A stretch of 33,884 nt of DNA from Pelagophyceae sp. CCMP2097. Lineage: Eukaryota; Sar; Pelagophyceae. The notes under the pieces are model-generated. The model saw only the letters and a list, made by a program, of their open reading frames with translations. It did not search any database and was not told the DNA's origin. Both the position numbers and the translations under genes were made by a program. The DNA lies in the NCBI GenBank assembly GCA_026770575.1, contig MU657269.1, positions 27,328 through 61,211 of the forward strand, written 5' to 3'. The first letter of the stretch is position 1. Each line of letters opens with the position of its first letter. Below are positions 1-7,343 of the stretch, one piece after another.

Positions 1-1
1 A

Positions 2-433
2 CATTATCCTTCATGGTCACTTCGACAAGGCTGTGTGTTGAAAACAAAGCTCAGGCTCAAATGTTACGAGGCCCTTGGTGCTCATCATAACCACCCCCTC
101 AGCCAATCCACTACTGGTATTACTCGCGCTACTTCATGCCGCCACACGCCGTGCTGTCAAGAAAAAATCCCCGAATCCGTGTATCACGTTTTGGGGTCAT
201 GTCGTGCCTATGAGCAACTTCGTCATGAGTGTTTCTCCAAAATGGGAGCACGTATCTCATCCTTCCCATCCCTTTCAGATGCGGCTAAGGTTGATTTTAT
301 CCTAGGGGATGACTCTCCCCCTTGTGTTGATGCCATTATATATCGCTTCCTTTTCAATATTTTTCATGCACGTGCTAAGTTGGTTGAGCCGACTCCGCCA
401 GGGATAAGTCCTTCGGGGCCCGCCGCCCTGTGA
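2..433 (+). CDS. Reverse transcriptase C-terminal fragment with zinc-knuckle-like motif
   Basis: The frame is open to the window edge (first full codon at position 2) and ends with TGA at 431-433, so only the last ~143 codons are present. The key segment reads CCQEKIPESVYHVLGSC followed by RAYEQLR. This fits the Cys-Cys-His-Cys motif found after the RT domain of many LINE proteins (C..C, an acidic residue, HxLxxC, then an aromatic residue and R). The region is less GC-rich than its surroundings, as expected for an inserted element. No RT catalytic motif is in the window, so the assignment rests on this motif and the simple-repeat tail. Confidence 0.55.
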   Translation, partial: HYPSWSLRQGCVLKTKLRLKCYEALGAHHNHPLSQSTTGITRATSCRHTPCCQEKIPESVYHVLGSCRAYEQLRHECFSKMGARISSFPSLSDAAKVDFILGDDSPPCVDAIIYRFLFNIFHARAKLVEPTPPGISPSGPAAL

Positions 434-440
434 TTCCTAA

Positions 441-460
441 ATTATTATTATTATTATTAT
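441..460 (+). repeat. (ATT)n retrotransposon tail
   Basis: Six to seven consecutive ATT triplets directly after the stop codon of the retrotransposon frame. Trinucleotide tails of this kind mark the 3' end of several LINE clades. Confidence 0.7.
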
Positions 461-1935
461 ACTGCCGCAGTATGATAGCATTGATACACACGAATAGAGA
501 AAACCCGGGCCAAGAATGTTTAATGTCCATCTATCTCAAGGTGGGTTGTTGGTTTGAACAGCGGTATAGCAAATTATGGTTCATATACATGTTCCATACT
601 ATGACGCGCAATTTTTCTTGCACGTTACCGGCGTCGCGGAGGAGGCCCTCTGGGGACTCCTTGGAACCACGTGTTAATCTCGCCTGACCCATCATGCCGT
701 ACCATCGAATCTTTAGGCCACCGGATTCAACCAAAACCTTGGCTGGTGCATCCCGGCGACTACGGTCGTCACTGATGCATTCCGAGTCTCCGGCACGCTC
801 TGCGAGGAGAACAATAGCTGCAGCATCGAAAAGGGCGCCTGTATGAGCGGGCCGACCTAGCTGCCGACGTGCTCGGACGCGGACTGCTCGTCGGACAGCT
901 GCGTCTTAAACGCCGTCTTTGCGGGACGCCGCGCGCTCAAGTTCGGCTTTTCGTTCCCGCGCGTGGGCGTGTGCGAGAGTGTCGCGATTTTTTCTATGCC
1001 GGCCGGCACCTTACGTCGCCGGTGCCACCCGTCCCTGTGGAGTGCGCCGCGCACCGCAGCGCGGGAGTGCGCCGCGCACCGCAGCGCGGGAACGCCCAGC
1101 AGAGGGGCCTCGCGACCCACTCATAAACCTTTCCTCCCCGACACCCTTCCCAACGCGTTCCACCGAGTTTGCTCGAGTCGAGAGGCAGGGGTGGAAGCAC
1201 CCCGGTGCGAGCGGTGCCAGTACGGTTCGAAGAGTGGCAGTGGCACGGTTTGGTCTCAGTTTGGTCTCAGTTTCTACGGGTTCCTACGATGGCGACTTCC
1301 TTGTACGGCGCCGTCGTGCAGGGGTGGTTTCTTCTCGGCGATGCACGACGGCGCCGCGGACCGCGCTCGACGACTCCAGAGTGCGTTTGGTCGCGGCTGA
1401 GCCGTCTCTCTCGTCCGCCATGATCCCTTCGGCGACCGCCACCAACCCGCCGGCGCTGTCGGCCGACCGCAGAAACCCGAAGCAGCGGCGGTGGGACCAG
1501 GCGGGGCACCGCGGTCCCGCGGCGCGACTGCGAGATTTCGACAGATATTCTCGACAGATATTTGAACATCGAGGCTGTCGTTCAAAAGTCGCCCTTGTTC
1601 CCCAGCGTGCCTGCGCGCTCGGGGGCTCTGCGACTCGGTGCGAGGCGCTGCCGAAGAGTGCAGTCGTCTGGGCGGGCGGCGCCTCGATTCGCGAATTCGG
1701 AGCGACTGGTCCCGACTCTGAGACTGCGTCTTTGGAAACGCTGCGGCACGACCCCTCCTCGTGTCTCCGCGGCCGCAAGGGCCTTCCTGCCGCGGGGAAA
1801 GCCTGCAGGAAGGCCTTTGGCAGGCTTTGGCAGCCCTCTTCGACAACCTTTTTGTGTCTTTTTGTAAAAGCATATTTTTGTAAAAGCGGCCGTTTAAAAA
1901 GAAACGCCTCTGCAGCCGCCGGGCTGTTCGTTGGC
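461..1935. other. No recognisable gene
   Basis: Long open frames exist on both strands, but their composition is that of stop-poor GC-rich DNA, and the longest plus-strand one runs antisense through the ADF/cofilin exons. Visible structure: a perfect 25-bp tandem duplication at 1041-1090 (unit starts AGTGCGCCGCGCACCGCAGC) and a TTTTTGTAAAAGC direct repeat near 1858-1890. The latter lies just 3' of the ADF/cofilin stop and may belong to its 3' untranslated region. Confidence 0.5.
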
Positions 1936-3099
1936 TCAGAAGTCGTCGTCGCCGAACTCTTGGTCCTCCTCCTCCTCCTCGGTGCCGTGGACGAGGGCGA
2001 GCACCTCAAACAAAATTTGATGCATGAAAAGGCCATTTCACCCCTCATGCCAAAGACGCACCTCCTTTGGCGTCCTTGCCATCAGGTCGAAGACGCCCGT
2101 GAAGACGCCGCGCACGACGGACTAGGGGGAAGCGTGAAGGACGGACCCTCGCTTCGCGCGGGCCCCCCGCGCCAGTCCACGCAAGAGTTTGGTGAAAACC
2201 CGCACCTTTGCTTGCGTGTACGCCATCTTCGAATATGGCGTGGCATTACTCGGAAACCACGAGACGAAGAAGAGCTTGTTCGCGGGCCGGCCGTCGTACG
2301 TCTTATATTCTAGATCGAAAATACAGTAGCGCCTAAATACAGTACCGCCTAATTACATCTCGCAAGCGCGCCGCGTCGATGCCATCGAGCAGAGCGGCGA
2401 TTCGAATCGGTCGATCAGAGCGGCAAGGCGATTCGACATGGTCGAATCGAGCGGCGAGGCGGTCGGAGTTTATCAAAGAGAGGTGAGTCTTTCAAACGCG
2501 TACGATGCCACTCACGAGTCCGTGTCGGGCAAAAGCGCAAGCAGATCCGCCAGCGTCGCCGACCGCGCGCCCACGTGCTCCACGACGACCTACGACTCCG
2601 AGGGGCTTTCGACGACGCGGTCGACGAGGAGTCGAATGACGGGACTTTTCGGTCGACGAGGAGTCGATGGACTGGACGAGTGGTCGACGAGGAGTCGACG
2701 GACGCACCGCTTCCGTCGCTTGGTCGATCTTTAGTATCATAAATCGATGCTTGCGCCGGATCTTCAGCTGCTCGAAGACGGCCTTGCAATCCGGGTCGAT
2801 GGAGCCCGCCTGGAAGTAAAGCGGTGGAAGGCGGGCGTCGAACGGGGCCGTCGTAGAACGGCCTTATAAGGCCGCGGCCCGCGCCGCCGGCCGCGCGCGC
2901 AGGGCGCGTGGAGCCCGGCGCCCGCGGCCGAAAAGCGTCGTCGGGCAAACGGGCCGGGCCGGGCTCGGAGTCACTCGAGGTTACTCGAGTCACCGCTTGG
3001 AGAGAGGCGAGGACGCACCTTTGCCCGGTTCGCGTCGCTAATCAATTCCCCGCCAGTCTTCGTGTGGTTCCCCGAGACGTCGCCCGGCATGGCCGACAT
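1936..3099 (-). CDS. ADF/cofilin actin-depolymerising protein (six exons)
   Basis: ADF/cofilin binds ADP-actin and severs or depolymerises filaments in the cytoplasm. Phase-compatible exons: 3019-3099, 2708-2809, 2516-2589, 2206-2332, 2062-2121, 1936-2004, giving about 170 residues (family usually 130-170). Donors are gtgcgt/gtgagt/gtgcgg; acceptors are tag, cag or gag. The spliced protein shows family landmarks in order: IDPDCKAVFEQLK with KHRFMILKI, VVVEHVGARSATLADLLALL, SRYCIFDLEYKTYDGRPANK, LFFVSWFPSNATPYSKMAYT then QAK, and GVFDLM near the end, closing with an acidic EEEEEDQEFGDDDF tail. The first exon adds a 27-residue N-terminal extension; an alternative ATG is at 3090. The long plus-strand frame over this region is antisense noise. 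Transcribed divergently from the MYND-Sel1 gene. Confidence 0.88.
2619..2698. repeat. 17-bp repeat x3 inside ADF/cofilin intron 2
   Basis: GGTCGACGAGGAGTCGA occurs at 2619-2635, 2651-2667 and 2682-2698. It makes up most of a 118-nt intron. Each unit contains TCGAC and GTCGA and could fold on itself. Confidence 0.8.
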
Positions 3100-3224
3100 G
3101 CCGCCGAGAAGGCTCCGAGGCCGCTCGCTCGACGCCCTGGGAAAAAGGGACGGGGGCGCTCGGACGGCAGCGTCGCCGAAAAGAGCCCTTTGCCACCACA
3201 AATTGGCGAAAAGACTTTTGCGCG
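3100..3224. promoter_or_regulatory. Short divergent intergenic region
   Basis: Only ~125 bp separate the predicted starts of the ADF/cofilin gene (minus) and the MYND-Sel1 gene (plus), so any promoter elements must be shared or overlapping. No TATA-like sequence is evident. Inferred from gene placement only. Confidence 0.4.
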
Positions 3225-4111
3225 ATGGGGGACCCACCGGCCGCCCCCAAGCCCTGCTGCGTCTGCGACGAGCCGGGCTGCAAGCACTGCACCAAGTGCA
3301 AATCGCGCCATTATTGCTCGAAAAAGTGCCAGCTCGTAGACTGGAACAAAGGTGGGCACAAGGCGCAGTGCAGGCAGATGGCCACCGAGTTTTCGGACCG
3401 CCTCCTCGACAAGCTCATGCCGCTGAAGATCAAGGAGGTGCCGGCCATTTTCGAGGACGTTTTACTCTTGCTGCTGCAAGACGATTTGCATGGAATGCTC
3501 CAACAAGTGCCGAGTACGACACGCGATGCCCGCTCTGCCGAACGCCAGCCAGCACGTCGAATGCCGAGTTTCTGCGCCGGCTGCAGAAGCACGTGGACGA
3601 GGGGAACGCCGACGCGCAGATGCATCTCGGCGACTTGTACCAAACTGGTGGCATGGGCCTCAAAAAGAGCTTGAAGCTGGCGATCCCGTTTTTCGAGCGC
3701 GCTGCGGCGCAAGGACACGCGCCAGCTCAGAATTCATTGGGATGTCGTTACGAGAGTGGCGATAGCGTCAAGATCAACTACAAGACCGCCGCGCTGTGGT
3801 ACCGACGCGCAGCCGAGCAAGGACTTCCTTTCGCGCAATATAATCTCGGCTTGATGTTCTACGATGGCAAGGGCGTGGCGCAGTCGCACGAGGAAGCCGT
3901 GAAGTGGTCCCGGCTCGCTGCGGAGAAGGGCGATACGAACGCGCTCTACAACCTCGGCACGTGTCATCAAAGCGGCCGCGGCGTGCCGCGGGACGACCAC
4001 GAGGCGCTGCGCCTCTACAAGCGCGCCGCGGCAAAGGGCGACGCCGACGCTATCAAGATGGTCAAAAAGCCCGAGGCGCGGCTCGCGGCGCACCCCGGCC
4101 GGCCGAAATGA
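3225..4111 (+). pseudogene. MYND-finger / Sel1-repeat protein, apparently frameshifted
   Basis: Starts MGDPPAAPKPCC at 3225. An N-terminal MYND zinc finger follows (CVCDEPGCKHCTKCKSRHYC, then SKKCQ, W and HKAQC). From ~3481 a RING-like second half reads TICMECSNKCR in one frame and YDTRCPLCRTPA in the next. From ~3590 four Sel1 repeats run to the stop (for example AQNSLGCRYESGDSVKINYK, AQYNLGLMFYDGKGVAQS). MYND, middle and Sel1 parts lie in three different frames. A 43-nt intron (3438-3480, gtgccg...caag) could explain the first shift. The second, at ~3514, cuts through a conserved motif and looks like a 1-2 base indel. A 75-nt intron (3514-3588) would restore the frame but discard the cysteine motif. 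MYND and Sel1 modules mediate protein contacts; the specific function is unknown. Confidence 0.7.
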
Positions 4112-5140
4112 CCCTCGGGCCCCGGCCGTCGATTCAAACCATCCAAATGTGCTGCAGTGTCTCGCGCCTTTCAGCGCGCCGCGGCAAAGGGCCACGCCAA
4201 GGCTCGCGGCAAACGCCGGCCGACCCCGATGGCCGCCGTCGGTGCTTACACCGTCACATAATGCGATACGTCGAGCGAGCGCCTCGGGGTGTTGGCCTCG
4301 TCACCAATCTTGAGGAGTCAGGCGCAAACTTGAGAGGAGGCTTCTCAGTCGCCTCGCACAGCTCAGGCTTCTTGCACGAACGACTCGAGTGCTCGGATTC
4401 ACAGGCGTTCCAGGATCGCCACCCCCCAACCCCCCAAGCACCCGCGGGGTCGACGCCCAGTCACCCAGGCGCCGGCGGCAGGCCAGGAAGGTCGCGGTCG
4501 GCGTTGCCAGAAGAAGGCGCGTTGCTGCTACTTCAGCTTTCGCCGGCGGTGGCGGCTCTGCAGTGTGCAATCTCAATGGGTGTGCGAGGACCACGTCGCG
4601 TGCAGCGTGTACCGGCTGTGCCTGCAGCTGTTCAAGCTGTTCAAGATAGAATGATCCGCACCCGCCGGAATCCTTCGACGTCCTCACCAAGTATGCGGCC
4701 ACGGACCCGCAGACCACCCCCATTCGACAGGTAGAGATAGTACTCGGTGTCCTCTTTCTACGGAAATCTTTGGAGCTCTCTTTGTCACTGCTCGTCCACG
4801 CCCTGCTCGTCCACGACACGCGCTGCGTAAGCTACCCCCAGAGCAATTTCAGGACTCCGCCCCCTATCCCAATGATTCCCATAACCCTCGTCGGGTTATG
4901 GGGAGTTTCGTAGCCGTGGATCCGCACGGACGGATCCCTGACATGCTTGCGGGCGGGCGCGTGCAATTCGCTCGTTGCGGCTCGTTGAATGTTCGTTGCG
5001 GGCGGTGCCATGATGTTAACAGGAAAACCCGTCGAACCCCGAAAAGAAGCGGCGGCGCGGGGCGGCCGCGCGGGCGGCACGGGCGGCTTCGCGGGAGCGC
5101 CGGGGGCCTTAACGCGGGGGCGGCTTTTATGCGGGGGCGG
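4112..5140. other. Mostly non-coding; one short cysteine-rich frame
   Basis: No convincing gene. On the plus strand ~4499-4642 a frame reads RRCQKKARCCYFSFRRRWRL then CSVQSQWVCEDHVACSVYRL before a stop. The C/H spacing recalls the zinc-binding tail of some transposases (PiggyBac-like), but it is too short to assign. A second protein-like stretch follows out of frame at 4652-4731 (DPHPPESFDVLTKYAATDPQ). Downstream is low-complexity GC-rich sequence. CTGCTCGTCC/CTCGTCCACGAC motifs at ~4785-4825 recur near 23395-23435. Confidence 0.3.
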
Positions 5141-5535
5141 CCCTGAGTTGCCGCGTAGGGTCGAGGGTCGTAGGGTCCAGCCTACCCTGTAGGGTCGTGG
5201 GGCCCTACAAAGGGTCCCACTGAGGGTACCGCGGGTACGTAGGGCCCCACGTAGTGAACCGTGGTCCGACGGGGTTCCATGCAGCGCGCGTCGCCGCCCG
5301 CGGGCCGCCCGACTTCGAGCCAGGTCGGGTTAATCGGGGTCCTTGTGAGCACCACTGAGGCGTCGTCCGGGCGGCTCGGCGTCGACGGCCAAAGGGCTCG
5401 GCAGCCCGTCGTCTTCGTCGTCGCCGGATGGCCCACCGGGCCCTTGGTGCCGCCAAAAAGCCTTGCGTATGGGGCTCTACGGGGCCGCGTAGGGTCCAGC
5501 CTACCCTACGTAGGGCCCTACGCGGCAACCCAGGG
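5141..5535. mobile_element. Small inverted-repeat element (MITE-like)
   Basis: The left end, 5141-5160, reads CCCTGAGTTGCCGCGTAGGG. The right end, 5516-5535, is its reverse complement with one mismatch. Subterminal copies of TAGGGTCCAGCCTACCCT, itself hairpin-forming, sit inside each end (near 5176 and 5490). The ~395-bp size, matching ends and absence of a coding region fit a non-autonomous DNA transposon. No clear target-site duplication is visible. Confidence 0.55.
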
Positions 5536-5991
5536 GCGTCCTGCTTCGCACCGCCGCTGCGAGTTTCAGAGTCTCTGAGCGGGGCCCGGACGTCGCGCGC
5601 CCGACCAACTTGCTCGGTCCCCAGCCTGCGGGTTTTATTGATAAAGTTGTAGTTTCGGTTTCTTTCATGTAATGAGAAGGTCAGGTTGCTTTTGAAAAGT
5701 TAACTTGACTTGAGTGTCAACTCTAGGAATTCCTAGGAATTCCTTGTACAATTGTATCTTCGGGAAAAGCCTTTCAACGGCCAAGTGCAACCTCCTGAAT
5801 TGCATTTTCGCCGCAATTCGAATTGCATTTTCGCCCTTGCAGGGCAATGTGGCAAATATGCTGACATATGCACCCAATCAAAAGACGCTGAAGAAGCAGA
5901 AGTCAACCCAGTGAAGCTGTGAAGCCGTGAAGCCTAGAACCGTTCTCGAAGCAGCCAGCAGCCAGCCTGCAGCCAGCCAGCAGCCAGCCCC
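5536..5991. other. AT-richer island and CAGC repeat upstream of the LOV gene
   Basis: 5640-5930 is markedly richer in A+T than its surroundings. It has short direct repeats (GAATTGCATTTTCGCC twice near 5800-5835; CTAGGAATTC repeated near 5723-5742) and no convincing reading frame. 5951-5989 is a run of CAGC/CAGCCAGC units ending two bases before the predicted LOV start codon, so it probably lies in the 5' untranslated region. Confidence 0.5.
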
Positions 5992-7002
5992 ATGCTCGCC
6001 TCCCCCATCTACCGCTTCGCCCTAGCGCAGCGGCCCACGTGCCGCCGCAGCGACGTGCGTTCGAGCAGACGACGCGGGAACCTTCGGACCTGCGGATAGA
6101 CGGAGGAAGCCAGACGAGGGCCCGCCCTCCCAATGTCGACGTTGCGGCCTTCTAGGGCCACGCGGACGCGCACGCGGCGCTTCGGTCGGCGCCTCGGCTG
6201 ACGGCTCGGTTGACTGCTCGGCAGCACCCGACGTCGCTCGTGGCCACGCCGCTCCCCGACAACTCGGATGACGACTGGGGCGTCGCCGCCGTCGGCGTCC
6301 CGCTCCGCGATATCGCCGACCAGTGCACCACCGTAATAGCCCGCGTCTGTGTTGTGGAAGTGGTCTTGAAGGTGGTCTGTGCATGTGACTGGACGTGCCG
6401 CCGCGGGCCGCGCAGAACCAAGACACGACGCGCGACGTCGACGCTTGTAGGACCCCACTTCGACGACGCGCCGGTTCCTGTCTTACCTGGCCACGGCGCC
6501 GGCGGAGACGAAGTTGTTGTTCTGCGACGGGAGTGATGCGGACGTGGCCATCTGTACCTCATCAAAGGCGTGGCTCAAGAGCTGCGGCTACGCGTCGGAG
6601 GACGTCTTGAAGCATTCGTGCCGCTTCCTGCAGGGCCCGCGCACGGCGCCGGCGACGGTGCAGCGGATCCGGAGGGCCGTTGAAGCGAGGGAGGTTGTGT
6701 TTGTGAACGTGATCAATTATAAGGCCAACGGCGAATCCTTCGACAACGCCTTCGTCCTCGCGCCCCTTCTCGGCCCGAGCGGCGACGCTTTATATTTCGT
6801 CTCCTTCCACGACCCGCCCCAGAAAGTGTTGCGCGAACTCTTTGGAAATGAGCTGGGCGCCAAAGCTGCCGCAGAGGCGTGCGACGCCCTCGACGACAAC
6901 GCGCTCCGCCGCGCAGCCGCTCGGCCGCCGCTGGCCCAGGCGAACAAGCGGTCCGCGCAGGGCGACGCCTGCGAACGCGAGGCGTCGAGGGCCCGGCGCT
7001 AA
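5992..7002 (+). CDS. LOV (PAS-type) flavin photoreceptor-like protein
   Basis: Proposed exons 5992-6054, 6156-6332 and 6451-7002 give ~263 residues. Intron 1 (gtgcgt...ttctag) is well supported; the intron 2 donor is less certain. The LOV core is in exon 3. HSCRFLQGPRT contains the cysteine that forms the photoadduct with FMN (about residue 137). NYKANGESFDN supplies the two flavin-contacting asparagines (~169, ~179). LOV domains bind flavin and signal blue light or redox state. Two canonical positions differ: the Asn before the reactive Cys is Ser, and the strand that normally carries the conserved Gln reads LYFVSFHDPP. No bZIP, kinase or other output domain is seen; the C-terminus is Ala/Arg-rich, so this resembles a short LOV protein. 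Photoactivity is inferred. Confidence 0.72.
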
Positions 7003-7343
7003 GATCTTTTGCACGCCCGCAAACGCGCCACGCCCACATACGACCGCGCCAAACGCTCCCCGCTCCTAAGAGCGTTTTTTTGTTTACACTCCGTCGACGC
7101 CGGAGGGGGGAGCTGCAAGTGACCACACTGCGCATGAGACTGCACCGGTCGTTGAGTCAGCTGCGGCTGGGAGGGTTCTCTGCAGCGCCGTGGTCCGCGG
7201 AAGCGCCTGGCGGTGCTGGGCTGCGGGCCTGCGCCGCCGCGGCCTCGCCGTGGACCGCGCCGGAGCTTTTGCGATGAGGGGAATACCCAAGGCACCCGCT
7301 CTGGAGAAGGGGCGATTCGACCCGACCGCCTGCCAAGCTTAAG
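7003..7343. other. Convergent intergenic region
   Basis: Lies between the 3' ends of the LOV gene (+) and the RAP-domain gene (-). A poly-T stretch after CTAAGAGCG near 7068-7085 could belong to a 3' end signal. No gene seen. Confidence 0.5.

Larger units (their letters stand above)
1..460 (+). mobile_element. 3' end of a non-LTR (LINE-type) retrotransposon
   Basis: An open frame enters from the left edge and stops at 433. It is followed within 8 bases by a run of ATT triplets (441-460). A reverse-transcriptase C-terminal zinc-knuckle-like segment ending in a short simple-repeat tail is how LINE elements of the I/CR1 type end. The element is cut by the window edge, so endonuclease and RT motifs cannot be seen. 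No target-site duplication can be judged without the 5' end. Confidence 0.6.

Noticed and set aside
919..2313. 464-codon plus-strand open frame
   Set aside because: It runs antisense through ADF/cofilin exons and introns, with Arg/Ala/Ser-rich translation and no motif. It is a GC artefact.
3514..3588. 75-nt intron restoring the MYND-Sel1 frame
   Set aside because: It would remove a conserved CPLCRTPA segment, so a frameshift is preferred, though cDNA could overturn this.
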